A stretch of DNA of 64,000 nt. Origin: Burkholderiales bacterium. GTDB taxonomy: Bacteria > Pseudomonadota > Gammaproteobacteria > Burkholderiales > Burkholderiaceae_C. The DNA lies in contig CANFIH010000002.1 in NCBI GenBank assembly GCA_947446855.1, positions 1 to 64,000 of the forward strand. Direction: 5' to 3'. The position numbers and the translations under genes were made by a program. The first letter of the stretch is position 1; each line of letters begins with the position of its first letter. Shown one piece after another: positions 44,329 through 53,159 of this stretch. Below the pieces are notes generated by a model. The model saw nothing but the letters and a program-made list of their open reading frames with translations, had not been told where the DNA came from and made no database searches.

Positions 44329-45728
44329 GGCGCGCCCCCCGCTTCGGTCAGCGCCTGCAGGCCGCGGGCCAGTTGCGCTGCGGTAGCGGCATCCAGCAGC
44401 TGCCCGCTCACGTCGGTCAGCTGCTGGCGCTGCAGCCAGGCTTCAAACTCGGGCGCACGTTGCAGCCCGGTGATCTCGCGCAGGAACAAGGCGTCGTGAA
44501 ATGAGGTGCTCTGGTAGTTGAGCATGATGTCGTCCGAGCCCGGCACACCCATCAGAAAGTTGAGGCCGGCGTTGGCCAGCAGCACGCTCAAGGTGTCCAT
44601 GTCGTCCTGGTCGGCCTCGGCGTGGTTGGTGTAGCAAATGTCGCAGCCCATGGGTAGGCCCAGCAGCTTGCCGCAGAAGTGGTCTTCCAGGCCGGCGCGG
44701 ATGATTTGCTTGCCGTCATACAGGTACTCCGGGCCGATGAAGCCGACCACGGTGTTGACCAGCAGCGGCTCGTAGCAGCGAGCCAGGCCATAGGCGCGCG
44801 CCTCGCAGGTCTGCTGGTCCACGCCGCCATGGCCGTTGGCCGAGAGCGCGCTGCCCTGGCCGGTTTCAAAGTACATGACGTTGTTGCCCAGCGTGCCACG
44901 CCCCTGTGCACGCGCGGCGTCGCAGGCTTCGCCCAGCAGCTCCGGTGTCACGCCAAAGGCGCGGTTGGTGAGCTCGGTGCCGCCAATCGACTGGAACACC
45001 AGGTCCACCGGCACCCCGTCTTCCATGAGCTTCAGGGTGTTGGTCACATGGGTCAGCACACAGCCCTGGGTGGGGATTTCCAGACGCTGGATCAGGTCGG
45101 CAAAAAAATGGCACAGGCGGGCCAGCGTGGCCTGGCTGTCGGAGACCGGGTTGATGCCGATCACGGCGTCGCCGGCACCCAGCATCAGGCCGTCCAGCAC
45201 CGAGGCGGCCACGCCGCGCAAATCATCCGTGGGGTGGTTGGGCTGCAGCCGCACCGCCATGTGGCCGGGCAGCCCCAGCGTATTGCGAAAGCGCGTCACC
45301 ACCCGGCATTTGCGCGCCACGCTGATCAAATCCTGGTTGCGCATGAGCTTGCTCACCGCAGCCACCATCTCGGGCGTCAGGCCGGGCGCCAGGGCGCTCA
45401 GCACCGCGGGCGTGGCTGCTTTGCTCAGCAACCAGTTGCGAAAATCGCCCACCGTCAGGTGGGCCACCGGGGCAAAGGCCCGGGCGTCGTGGCGGTCCAG
45501 TATCAGCCGCGTCACGTTGTCACTCTCGTAGGGAATCAGGGCCTCGTTGAGAAACACCGTGAGCGGCAAATCCGCCAGCACGTAACGGGCCGCCATGCGC
45601 TGCTGCGCGCTGTGGGCCCCCAGGCCGGCCAGATAGTCGCCCGAGCGCGCCGGGCTGGCATGGGCCATGACCTGGCGCAAATCATCAAACGGGAAGCCTT
45701 GGCCGCCCAGGTTGGTGTGGTATCGCAT
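44325..45728 (-). CDS. eutB: Ethanolamine ammonia-lyase large subunit
   Basis: A 467-residue EutB, the catalytic subunit holding the substrate and, with EutC, the cobalamin cofactor. Family landmarks are RYHTNLGGQGFPFDDLRQVMA at the start, RLQPNHPTDDLRGVAAS, GDAVIGINPVSDS, QSIGGTEL, YFETGQGSALSA and GLPMGCDICYTNHAEAD. The ATG at 45728 gives the normal N-terminus; an upstream reading to 45791 does not. It leads the eutBC operon. Nitrogen supply is a shared theme with the amide locus, but nothing here links their regulation. Confidence 0.95.
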   Translation of the reverse strand: MRYHTNLGGQGFPFDDLRQVMAHASPARSGDYLAGLGAHSAQQRMAARYVLADLPLTVFLNEALIPYESDNVTRLILDRHDARAFAPVAHLTVGDFRNWLLSKAATPAVLSALAPGLTPEMVAAVSKLMRNQDLISVARKCRVVTRFRNTLGLPGHMAVRLQPNHPTDDLRGVAASVLDGLMLGAGDAVIGINPVSDSQATLARLCHFFADLIQRLEIPTQGCVLTHVTNTLKLMEDGVPVDLVFQSIGGTELTNRAFGVTPELLGEACDAARAQGRGTLGNNVMYFETGQGSALSANGHGGVDQQTCEARAYGLARCYEPLLVNTVVGFIGPEYLYDGKQIIRAGLEDHFCGKLLGLPMGCDICYTNHAEADQDDMDTLSVLLANAGLNFLMGVPGSDDIMLNYQSTSFHDALFLREITGLQRAPEFEAWLQRQQLTDVSGQLLDAATAAQLARGLQALTEAGGAP

Positions 45729-45884
45729 CGTCACTTTCAGAGGTTCGGCGGAACAGGGCCTTGCCGCGTCAGACCAGGCCGCTTGCATCATATGCCGGCA
45801 TCGGGGGCGTGCGCGGGTTGCACGGTGCTTGCCCCAAGGGCCGCTGCAGGCTTTCAGTTAGACTGAATCAAAGGAAACATCACT

Positions 45885-46043
45885 ATGGCAGGCGTATTCG
45901 GTAAAGACCCCCACATGAAGAAGAGCAACCACGCGGAGCTCGAACGACTCAATCTGGAGCGCAAGCGCAAACTGGCGGAAGCCGCGGCCAGGTTCACGCA
46001 GAAAAAACCGCTGGCACCCGGCGCTGCACCTGGCGGGAAATAG
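45885..46043 (+). CDS. Small basic hypothetical protein (52 residues)
   Basis: A short gene divergent from eutB. AAAGGAAAC lies eight bases before the ATG. The product MAGVFGKDPHMKKSNHAELE continues with a charged helix rich in R, K, L and E, then an alanine/proline/glycine tail. A strong intrinsic terminator follows within 25 bases. The ribosome-binding site, codon use and terminator together support a real gene. I do not recognise the family. The charged helix could bind nucleic acid or a partner protein; nothing more can be said. Confidence 0.55.
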   Translation: MAGVFGKDPHMKKSNHAELERLNLERKRKLAEAAARFTQKKPLAPGAAPGGK

Positions 46044-46063
46044 CCCCCACGGCAACCCCAACC

Positions 46064-46088
46064 AAGGCCTCCTGCGGGAGGCCTTTTT
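46064..46088 (+). terminator. Rho-independent terminator after the small protein gene
   Basis: AAGGCCTCC-TGCG-GGAGGCCTT is a perfect 9-bp stem with a TGCG loop, followed by TTT. It may also serve the convergent radical SAM gene that ends at 46115. Confidence 0.8.
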
Positions 46089-46114
46089 GCATGGTGCGCC
46101 AGGTGCGCCCGGGC

Positions 46115-47065
46115 TTACAGCCCGCGCTGCCAGTCTTCGCGCAGCCGGGCCGATTCCGGTTGCGCGATGGCCTGCGCGACTTGCTGCAGCAGGCGGTTCT
46201 TCTCCGCACCCAGCACGCCTTTGAGCACCAGCCAGTTGGAGGCGTGGTCGCTGCGGAACACCGTGCGCTTGAGTTCCAGTGCTTCCAAAAACAGCTGCAT
46301 TTCCGCAAACAGGGCCTGTTGATCCAGCGGCTCCCATGCCGGGTAGTTCGCGCGAAAGCGTTCCTCGCCCTGCGGAAAACTGACCACCAGCGTGGCCAGA
46401 AACTCGGGCTGCGTCAGGTTGGCCAGCCGCGCCGAATTGCGCGCATGCTGCTCCGAATGCACGCGCCCGCCCAGGCCGTTGAGCAGCATGACGGAGCGGG
46501 TCATGCCGGCCTGGCCCAGCTTGTCGAGTGCGTCGCGCGTGGTCTCGAAGGTTTCGCCCTTGTGGATGTTTTGCAGCACTGTGTCATCGCCCGACTCGGC
46601 GCCCACATAGACCAGCGACAAGCCCGCTGCGCGCAATTCGGTGAGCTCGGCCACCGTCTTGTTGCGCACGTTGCGCGGCAGGCAGTAGCTGGAAATGCGC
46701 CGCACCTGGGGCAACTGCTGCTTGATGGCCTGCAGCAGGGTCATGAGGCGCCGGGTGGACAACACCATGGCATCGCCATCGCCCAGAAACACGCGCTGCA
46801 CCTGGCCGGGAAACTGTTCGCCAATGCGGCGCAGTGCATCCCGTGTTTCGACCTCGTCGCGCAGGGCGAACTTCTTTTGCGGCGCGGTGTACATCTCGCA
46901 ATACGTGCACTGGTTCCACGAGCAGCCGTTGGTCACCGGCAGGATGAGGGACTGGGCCTCGCTGGGCGGGCGGAATACCGGGTTGATGTAGCGGATGGGG
47001 ATGGTGGTGGGCACGGTGCGGCGTTCCAGGGTTCGGGGATGAATGCATTGTGGCCTGTGGTTCAA
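46115..47065 (-). CDS. Radical SAM protein
   Basis: A 316-residue radical S-adenosylmethionine enzyme. The [4Fe-4S] motif CxxxCxxC is CSWNQCTYC (about 48-56). FLGDGDAMVLSTRRL (about 93-107) and YVGAESGDDTVL (about 152-163) are the SAM- and barrel-forming landmarks of the Elp3/HemN-like group. The reaction is unknown. The start is uncertain: MNHRPQ at 47065 or a GTG at 47014 (VPTTIPIRYI) are both possible, and neither has a strong ribosome-binding site. It stands alone. Confidence 0.85.
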   Translation of the reverse strand: MNHRPQCIHPRTLERRTVPTTIPIRYINPVFRPPSEAQSLILPVTNGCSWNQCTYCEMYTAPQKKFALRDEVETRDALRRIGEQFPGQVQRVFLGDGDAMVLSTRRLMTLLQAIKQQLPQVRRISSYCLPRNVRNKTVAELTELRAAGLSLVYVGAESGDDTVLQNIHKGETFETTRDALDKLGQAGMTRSVMLLNGLGGRVHSEQHARNSARLANLTQPEFLATLVVSFPQGEERFRANYPAWEPLDQQALFAEMQLFLEALELKRTVFRSDHASNWLVLKGVLGAEKNRLLQQVAQAIAQPESARLREDWQRGL

Positions 47066-47082
47066 GCGGTATGCTTGGCAGC

Positions 47083-47322
47083 ATGAGCAAACTCGGCCTT
47101 ACCAGGGACAAAATGTACAAGACGGTTGCACGCCAGTTGCATGGCGTGGTGCCCTGTTGGATGTGCGGTGAACATGTGGTGCCGGCCGAGGCCACCCTGG
47201 AACACATCCAGCCCCTGAGCGAAGGCGGCAGCAGCCATCTGGAGAACCTGGCCATCAGCCACGGGCGCTGCAACAACCAGCGCCACGCCAAGGCAGCCCG
47301 CATGCCCACCCCCGGCGCATAG
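47083..47322 (+). CDS. Small HNH-endonuclease-fold protein
   Basis: A 79-residue protein with one HNH domain. CWMCGE gives the first zinc pair, ATLEHIQPLSEGGSSHLENLAI carries the catalytic histidine and central asparagine, and HGRCNNQRH the final HNH histidine. Such stand-alone HNH proteins can nick or bind DNA; host function is unknown. The ATG at 47083 is chosen because upstream in-frame residues fall in the divergent intergenic region. It is divergent from the radical SAM gene. Confidence 0.75.
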   Translation: MSKLGLTRDKMYKTVARQLHGVVPCWMCGEHVVPAEATLEHIQPLSEGGSSHLENLAISHGRCNNQRHAKAARMPTPGA

Positions 47323-47334
47323 GCCCTGCCGGGT

Positions 47335-48120
47335 TCAGGGCTGCAGGGTATGCGCCTGGTGCTGGTCTCCATAGGCGCCATGCCCCGTAGCCGGCAGGGC
47401 CGCCAGTGACGCGAGAAAGGCGTGCGACGAGGCAGTCCATCCGAGCAGCGTCCGGATTGTCAGCAGACTGGCTTCGTGGTTGCTGCGCTCAAAAGATGAG
47501 CCCATGGGCTCCGCACAGCAGTCCTCCAGCAGGACGCACGAATAGTCCCGGTACATGGCGTCCCGGATGGTCGCTTCAACGCATATGCTGGTGGTGCAGC
47601 CAGTCACTATCAAATGCTTGATATGCCCGTGCCGGAGCACGGAGTCCAGCTCGGTCTCGAAAAAGCCACTGAAGCGGTGTTTGTACAGGACTATGTCCTG
47701 CGGCTCGGGCGCCAGTGCCGCAAGAATGTCGGTATTCCAGGTGTCACGAATCAGCACCCGGCTGATGCGGCCATCGGGCGCCACGACGTCCGAGCCAACC
47801 CCCATGATCCAATGCCGGGCGTAGTTGGGGCTGTCGGTGGGGCCCGCGTCAAACAGGTCCGGCTTGAAACCCATCTTCAGATACACCACAGGAATTCCAT
47901 GGCGACGGGCTGCCGCCAGCACTGCGGCCGTTGGTGGCACCACATTCTGGATGATTCGGATGTCGATCCCGGCGCAATGAAACATGCCGCCTTCGGCGCC
48001 GAAATCGTTTTGCATGTCGATCACGAGAAGCGCGCTGCTGGCCAGATCAAAGCGCACGGTCTGGGGCCTGGCCTCCATGCTTGCGACATGGCTTGGCCTA
48101 TTGCTGCGGGGTACGAACAT
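47335..48120 (-). CDS. Isochorismatase-family cysteine hydrolase (RutB-like)
   Basis: A 261-residue cysteine hydrolase. The catalytic triad is D35 (LLVIDMQNDFG), K147 (YKHRFSGF) and C180 (TGCTTSICVEAT). The pattern, including the CVEATIRDAMYRDY stretch, resembles ureidoacrylate/peroxyureidoacrylate hydrolases such as RutB, or N-carbamoyl amide hydrolases. The ATG at 48120 has AGGAG upstream, though at 13 bases. It lies downstream of a small membrane-protein gene and is divergent from a LysR regulator, which may control both. The natural substrate is unknown; a C-N bond in a small amide or carbamoyl compound is likely. Confidence 0.85.
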   Translation of the reverse strand: MFVPRSNRPSHVASMEARPQTVRFDLASSALLVIDMQNDFGAEGGMFHCAGIDIRIIQNVVPPTAAVLAAARRHGIPVVYLKMGFKPDLFDAGPTDSPNYARHWIMGVGSDVVAPDGRISRVLIRDTWNTDILAALAPEPQDIVLYKHRFSGFFETELDSVLRHGHIKHLIVTGCTTSICVEATIRDAMYRDYSCVLLEDCCAEPMGSSFERSNHEASLLTIRTLLGWTASSHAFLASLAALPATGHGAYGDQHQAHTLQP

Positions 48121-48163
48121 GGTCTGGTGGCTCCTAAAAGGGGGTGGCAAGGTCGCTTAGCAC

Positions 48164-48487
48164 CTAGGCCGCCCAGTCAATGCCAAAACGCCCCAATGCA
48201 GAGCAAATGGCGGCACTCAGCAGCGCGCCCAAAGGGCCGCTGGAATGTATGACAGCAATGCTCAGGCCGCAGACCAGGCCCGCAAAGGTGCGCAGCGCTG
48301 CGGGCTCGCGGGCATCTACAAAGACCAGATACACCACCAGGGCCAGAAAGGCAGCCAGGGTTGCAAGGTCCTGGTGGCGCGGCAGCTCCCACCAGTCGAG
48401 CGGAATCACAAACAATGCCGCCGCGATGGCGCAGACATAAATGCCTGCATAGCTCTTGAAAGGCCGGTGTGCGAGTGCTTGGCTCAT
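48164..48487 (-). CDS. Small hypothetical membrane protein (107 residues)
   Basis: A 107-residue protein with about three hydrophobic segments (AGIYVCAIAAALFVIPL, LATLAAFLALVVYLVFV, LVCGLSIAVIHSSG plus the following stretch). AGGAAATTCAC precedes the ATG at 48487. It is 43 bases upstream of the isochorismatase-like gene, in the same direction, and divergent from the LysR gene. I do not recognise the family. It could be a small transporter subunit or membrane anchor related to the neighbouring hydrolase. Confidence 0.6.
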   Translation of the reverse strand: MSQALAHRPFKSYAGIYVCAIAAALFVIPLDWWELPRHQDLATLAAFLALVVYLVFVDAREPAALRTFAGLVCGLSIAVIHSSGPLGALLSAAICSALGRFGIDWAA

Positions 48488-48676
48488 GTGAATTTCCTGG
48501 GCTGATGGTAAGGGGCTGCTGCTGTGCGGCTGCAACTGCAACCTGGCCAGGCAAGACTAACCAGCAGCGCAAATGGTTGCGAGGCCCATCCGTGCAACTG
48601 GCGCTTGCAAATTTGCGGCAGGGGCTGGAATTTGGCGTAAATCCCCACTTGCCCTACCATCAAGCCGAATCAAGAA

Positions 48677-49597
48677 ATGGCAGGGACGCGAGTGGCTGAT
48701 CCGGATTGGAATGACTTCAAGATCGTTCTGGCGCTTGGCAGAGGCGGGTCGGTGGCCGCCGCTGCACGGCGTCTGGGTGTGGACAATTCCACCGTCAGCC
48801 GCCGGCTTGCGGCGGTGGAGGATGCGCTGGCGGTGCGGCTCATCGTGCGGGGCGGGCGCGAGTTCAGCTTCACCGCCGAAGGCAAGGCGGTGCTGGACGC
48901 GGCGCAGGCGGTGGAGGCCTCGATTGCCGGGGCAGTGGGCGCTATTCGTTCCACCCGAACGGAGCTCGATGGCGTGGTTCGCATCTCCTGCATCCCGACC
49001 ATGCTGCGGCTATTGATTCCCTTCCAGGCCTCCGTGGCGGACAAGTACCCCAAACTTTCGGTGGAGCTGGACTCCACCGTGCGGCTGGTCAACCTCGGCA
49101 CGGCGGAGGCAGACATCGCCATTCGCATGGTCAAGCCGTCCGAGCCCGATGTCATTGCATCGCACCCCTTTGCCTGGGGGGCCGCCGTTTTTGCCTCCAA
49201 GGCTTATCTGCAAAAGCACGGGCACCCCCAAACCCATGACGAACTGCGGGCGCACAAGCTGGTCCAGTACAACGAAGTGATGCTGCACTTGCCGCTCTAC
49301 AACTGGATCGAGAAATATGCCAAGCCCAACGCACCTTCCATGCGGGTTGAGAACGCGGAGGTGGCTTTTGGCGTGATCGTCCAAGGCGGCGGCATTGGCG
49401 TCATTTCGTGCTTTTATGGCGACTTCTCATCCGAACTGGTTCGTGTCTTCCCCGAGGCGGTTGTGTCCACCACGGCCTGGCTGGTCTACCACGAAACCTT
49501 GCGGCATTCGGCGCGATGCCGGGCGGTGATTGAGATGCTGGCCGCCTACCTGGAACAGCGCAAGCAATACTTCAGCGATTGCCCCAGGCCGACTTGA
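48677..49597 (+). CDS. LysR-family transcriptional regulator
   Basis: A 306-residue LysR regulator. The N-terminal winged helix-turn-helix (about 10-70) reads LALGRGGSVAAAARRLGVDNSTVSRRLAAVEDALAV in part. The remainder is the two-lobed effector-binding domain (DGVVRISCIPTMLRLLIP onward). The DNA-binding helix and the SVAAAARRLGVDNSTVSRR type put it near regulators of amino-acid or aromatic metabolism, but the effector is unknown. It is divergent from the membrane-protein/hydrolase pair across 189 bases and is the likely regulator of that pair. Confidence 0.9.
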   Translation: MAGTRVADPDWNDFKIVLALGRGGSVAAAARRLGVDNSTVSRRLAAVEDALAVRLIVRGGREFSFTAEGKAVLDAAQAVEASIAGAVGAIRSTRTELDGVVRISCIPTMLRLLIPFQASVADKYPKLSVELDSTVRLVNLGTAEADIAIRMVKPSEPDVIASHPFAWGAAVFASKAYLQKHGHPQTHDELRAHKLVQYNEVMLHLPLYNWIEKYAKPNAPSMRVENAEVAFGVIVQGGGIGVISCFYGDFSSELVRVFPEAVVSTTAWLVYHETLRHSARCRAVIEMLAAYLEQRKQYFSDCPRPT

Positions 49598-49943
49598 CCG
49601 GGCACGTAAGACACGCAACCACCACATCAGACGGCGGCGTGGTGACCCTGTTCACCAGAGCGTAAGTCCTGCGGATGCATATCAGGATTCACGGAAAAAG
49701 TGACGCACAGGTAGCGCACGGTGCTGTTTCTGACGCCAGACGGCAAGCGTTTGCGCTGGGTGAACGACGACGGCAGTCTGGGTGAGGCGGTGGGCTTGAA
49801 TGACATGGGGTTGGTGCTGCGGCGATTTGCGCAGGCGCGGCCGAGCTTATAGGGCGTAGTCAAAGGTCTTTGGTGAACGCTCAAACCTCACCAAGCGGGG
49901 CTCTCTTTAGAGCCCCGCTTGCTTGCTGCGAGATCGTAGCGAA
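49598..49943. other. Gene-poor stretch with a 44-codon open fragment and a hairpin
   Basis: Between the LysR and monooxygenase genes there is no convincing gene. A fragment read rightward at 49721-49852 encodes VLFLTPDGKRLRWVNDDGSL and ends RRFAQARPSL; an in-frame stop precedes it and no ribosome-binding site is seen. It may be the tail of a decayed gene that I cannot name. Confidence 0.4.
49893..49920. terminator. Strong hairpin between convergent genes
   Basis: AAGCGGGGCTCT and AGAGCCCCGCTT form a perfect 12-bp stem with a CTTT loop. It lies 23 bases past the monooxygenase stop. Neither side has a T-run, so it may work as a bidirectional transcript end or RNA stabiliser. Confidence 0.55.
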
Positions 49944-51752
49944 TCAACGCAGGTGGTGCACCCCCGCCTGGGCATACACCGGCGTGTCCAGCCCCTCAAA
50001 ACGCGCCTTCAGCTGCAGCGACAAAAACTGCGAGTAGTGGCGGCTCTGGTGCAGGTTGCCGCCGTGTATCCACAGCTGCGGCTGCTGCGTGGGTTTCCAC
50101 ATATTGCGCAGCTCGCCCTCCCAGGGGCCGGGGTCCTTGGTGGTGCTGGAGCCCAGGCCCCAGACCTTGCCGACGCGGTTGGCCACCTCGGGCGAGACGA
50201 TGTCCGACAGGAACTGGTTCATGCTGCCATAGCCCGTGGCGTAGACGATCACATCGGCCGGCAACTCGCTGCCGTCGGTCAGCGTCACCGACTTGGGGTT
50301 GACCTTTTTGATGTCCACATGGCTGCGCAACTTGATGCTGCCATTGGCCACCAACTCGGATGCGCCGACGTCGATGTAATAGCCGGAGCCGCGGCGCAAA
50401 TACTTCATGAACAGGCCCGAGCCATCGTCGCCAAAGTCCAGCATGAAGCCGGCTTTTTCCAGCCGGCCATAGAGGTCGGCATCGCGCTTCTTCATCTCGT
50501 CGTACACCGGGATGTGGAAGGTGTGCATGATCTTGTAGGGCACGCTGGCAAAGATCAGGTCGGCCTTGTGGTGGTCAATGCCGTTCTTCACCGCCTGCTC
50601 GCTGTACAGGCCACCCAGGGCCAGCTCCATCAGCGATTTGCTGGGCGCAATGTGTGTGCTGCTGCGCTGGACCATGGTCACGTCCACGCCGTGCTCCCAC
50701 AGGGCGGCGCAGATGTCGTGCGAGGAGTTGTTGGAGCCCAGCACCACCACCTTCTTGCCCTTGTACTGTTCCGGTCCGGGGTGCTTGCTGCTGTGGTGCT
50801 GCTCGCCTTCAAACGACTCAGCGCCCTCGATTTTGGGCACATTGGCATAGCCCGACACGCCCAGCGCAAACACCAGCTGTTTGGGCCGCAGCGTGACCTT
50901 TTCACCGGCGCGCTCCACCTCCACCACCCATTCGCCCTTGGCCTCGTCAAACTGCGCCTTGGTGGCTGTGGTCGAGCCCCAGTAGTTCAGCTCCATCACC
51001 TTGGCATACATCTCCAGCCAGTCGCCTACCTTGTCCTTGGGTGCGAACACCGGCCAGTCGTCGGGGAAGGGAATGTAGGGCAGGTGGTCGTACCACACCG
51101 GGTCGTGCAGGCACAGGCTTTTGTAGCGCTTGCGCCAGCTGTCGCCGGGCTTCTCGTTGCGCTCGATGATCAACGTGGGCACACCCAGGCGGCGCAGGCG
51201 CGCGGCCAGAATGATGCCGCCCTGGCCACCGCCCACAATCACCACATAGGGCTGCTCGCTGTAGCCCAGGTTGGCCAGTTCGTCCTGCCTGCGCTCCTGC
51301 CAGGTCTTGCGTCCCGGGTGCACGCCATGTTCGGCGCCCATGGCGCGCTGGGTGCCCGTTTTTTCCTCAAAGCCCTTGAGTTCGACCATGCTGGTCAGCA
51401 GGGTCCAGCCCTTGTCGCCGGCGTCCGTGGCCTTGAGCCGCAGGTGACCGCGCCCGCGCGACAGGCGCGTGGCAAAGGTGAACCAGGCGTCGATCACGCC
51501 GCCGGCCTCGGTCGCTTCTCCTTCGAGTGCAAAGTCGCTGGGCGCCACATCGGCCAGGCGGCTCTCCAGCATGGCGCGCATGGCGCCCTTGCCCTCCTGC
51601 GTGCAGATGTTCCAGGTAAAGCTGACCAGGTCGCGCCAGTAGCTGTCGTCGTCAAACAGGGCGGTCGTGGCGTCGAGATCGCGGCTGGCCAGGGCTGCGC
51701 CAAAGGCGTCCAGCCAGTGGCTGGCGCGCTGTGACGGGGTGGGGATTGTCAT
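49944..51752 (-). CDS. Flavin-dependent monooxygenase with N-terminal NTF2-like domain
   Basis: A 602-residue enzyme. Residues about 8-130 resemble the SnoaL/NTF2-like fold (SHWLDAFGAALASRDLDATTALF). The rest is an NAD(P)H/FAD monooxygenase: FAD loop GGGQGG (174-179), ERNEKPGDSWRKRY, and a second dinucleotide site near 340 (VVVLGSNNSSHD), with the late ATG motif VIVYATGYGS. It would oxygenate a small organic compound; members of this type act on heteroatoms or carbonyls. AGGAGACAT precedes the ATG at 51752. The upstream region carries a likely sigma-54 promoter and a long palindrome, so it is probably induced by a specific compound. Confidence 0.87.
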   Translation of the reverse strand: MTIPTPSQRASHWLDAFGAALASRDLDATTALFDDDSYWRDLVSFTWNICTQEGKGAMRAMLESRLADVAPSDFALEGEATEAGGVIDAWFTFATRLSRGRGHLRLKATDAGDKGWTLLTSMVELKGFEEKTGTQRAMGAEHGVHPGRKTWQERRQDELANLGYSEQPYVVIVGGGQGGIILAARLRRLGVPTLIIERNEKPGDSWRKRYKSLCLHDPVWYDHLPYIPFPDDWPVFAPKDKVGDWLEMYAKVMELNYWGSTTATKAQFDEAKGEWVVEVERAGEKVTLRPKQLVFALGVSGYANVPKIEGAESFEGEQHHSSKHPGPEQYKGKKVVVLGSNNSSHDICAALWEHGVDVTMVQRSSTHIAPSKSLMELALGGLYSEQAVKNGIDHHKADLIFASVPYKIMHTFHIPVYDEMKKRDADLYGRLEKAGFMLDFGDDGSGLFMKYLRRGSGYYIDVGASELVANGSIKLRSHVDIKKVNPKSVTLTDGSELPADVIVYATGYGSMNQFLSDIVSPEVANRVGKVWGLGSSTTKDPGPWEGELRNMWKPTQQPQLWIHGGNLHQSRHYSQFLSLQLKARFEGLDTPVYAQAGVHHLR

Positions 51753-51806
51753 GTCGTATGTCTCCTGTGCTGCGGGCCTCAATGCGGGCCTGCTGCCATA
51801 GAAGAG

Positions 51807-51821
51807 TCAATATCCGTGCCA
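51807..51821 (-). promoter_or_regulatory. Likely sigma-54 promoter of the monooxygenase gene
   Basis: Reading leftward, TGGCAC (51821-51816), five bases, then TTGA (51810-51807). The -24 element is perfect and the spacing correct; the -12 element has GA where GC is usual. It is about 55 bases before the ATG. Confidence 0.5.
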
Positions 51822-51872
51822 GGGTCTGCGCGCACGTAAGTGCTTGATTCATATCAACCGGGAACCCTGCCG

Positions 51873-51895
51873 CAGCTGTCACAGGGTGACAGCTG
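51873..51895. promoter_or_regulatory. 23-bp palindrome, candidate activator site
   Basis: CAGCTGTCAC and GTGACAGCTG are perfect 10-bp arms around AGG. The palindrome lies about 65 bp upstream of the sigma-54-type promoter, where an enhancer-binding activator could dock. It also lies just beyond the stop of the epimerase gene. Confidence 0.5.
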
Positions 51896-51919
51896 TAACA
51901 CCCGTCAGTGCGACACCTG

Positions 51920-53125
51920 TCACGCCGGGTTGAGCGCCTGGTAGACATCAAAACAGGCGCCGATGTTGTGGTAATCCACCTTGCCGGCCGGGCTCTTTTC
52001 CCGCGTCAGGTTGAAGTTGTCGGCCGTGAGGATGCGGAACCACGCGCCCTGCGCATGGTCCACAAAATGCTGCCAGCAGTAGTGCCACAGGCGGTCGTAC
52101 CAATCCCAGTACTGCGCCTCGCCCGTGCGCAGCGCGAGATAGGCCGCCGCCGCCATGGACTCGGCCTGCACCCAGTGGTATTTGGCCGCATCGCAAATGC
52201 TGTCGTCCAGGCCAAAGCCGTAGTGGATGCCACCGTTCTTCTCATCCCAGGCCACCGCCAGCGCGCGGTCGAACAGCTCCTTGGCGCGCGGCAGGTGCCA
52301 GTCTGCCGGGCTGTGCTGGTCCAGCAGGCACAGCAGCTTGGCCCATTCGGTGAAGTGGCCGGGCTGAAAGCCCCAGGGCCTGAAGATGTTGGAGCTGTCA
52401 TGCCGGTTGTATTCCAGGTCCGGCGTCCAGTCGGCGTTGTAATGCTCCCAGATGCCGCCGCCGCAGAGTGCGGCCTGGCGCACGGTGATGTTGCGGGCCA
52501 GTTGTTCCGCGCGCTCGATGTAGCGCGCATCCCGGGTCGCGGCAAAGGCGGTGATCAGCGCCTCGCAGGTATGCATATTGGCGTTCTGGCCACGGTAGCC
52601 CGACAGCACCCAGTCGGCGCTGGCATCGTCCGCATACAGGCCGGCGGCGGAGTCATAGAAGTGGCGCTCGGCCAGATCAAAGGTGCGCTCCAGCAAGCCC
52701 TGCGCACCGGCAATGCCGATCTGCACTGCCTTGGCTGCGGCCAGCATGACGAAGGCCAGGCCATACATGTGGCGCGTCTGGTCCAGCGGAGTGGCCTGGC
52801 CGTCCTGCCAATCAATGGTCCAGTGGTAGCCATCGTGCTCTGCGTCGTAGAACGCGGTCTCCACAAAGCGCAGGGCGTGCACGGCGCGCTGTTTGAATTG
52901 CGCCTCGCCGCTCAATTCATGGGCAATGGCGTTGGTGATGACAAAACGCGTGGCACTGACCAGATGGCGCGTGCTGGCGTTGTAGACGCGCCCGTCATCC
53001 AGGTAGAAGTGGTACATGCCGCCGCTGGGGTCTATGGACTGCGCCTCGTAAAAGGACAGGGCCCACAGCGCGTGCTGTTTCAGGAAAGGGGCGGAGCGGA
53101 AGTCGGGGGTGGGGGGTGTCAACAT
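51920..53125 (-). CDS. AGE-family epimerase/isomerase
   Basis: A 401-residue protein of the N-acylglucosamine 2-epimerase (AGE) family, an alpha/alpha barrel acting on free sugars such as mannose/fructose/glucose or N-acylglucosamine. Landmarks are the RHLVSATRFVITNAIA stretch, the central RGQNANMHTCEALITAF with its histidine, EYNRHDSSNIFRPWGFQPGH and KYHWVQAESMAAA. Length is usual for the family. The ATG at 53125 is chosen because upstream codons belong to a decayed dehydrogenase gene. Which sugar it uses is unclear; D-mannose isomerase-type activity is a reasonable guess from the RPWGFQPGH motif. Confidence 0.87.
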   Translation of the reverse strand: MLTPPTPDFRSAPFLKQHALWALSFYEAQSIDPSGGMYHFYLDDGRVYNASTRHLVSATRFVITNAIAHELSGEAQFKQRAVHALRFVETAFYDAEHDGYHWTIDWQDGQATPLDQTRHMYGLAFVMLAAAKAVQIGIAGAQGLLERTFDLAERHFYDSAAGLYADDASADWVLSGYRGQNANMHTCEALITAFAATRDARYIERAEQLARNITVRQAALCGGGIWEHYNADWTPDLEYNRHDSSNIFRPWGFQPGHFTEWAKLLCLLDQHSPADWHLPRAKELFDRALAVAWDEKNGGIHYGFGLDDSICDAAKYHWVQAESMAAAAYLALRTGEAQYWDWYDRLWHYCWQHFVDHAQGAWFRILTADNFNLTREKSPAGKVDYHNIGACFDVYQALNPA

Positions 53126-53159
53126 GCGGGGGAGCTTAGCGCATGCGGTGCGCCACGGT

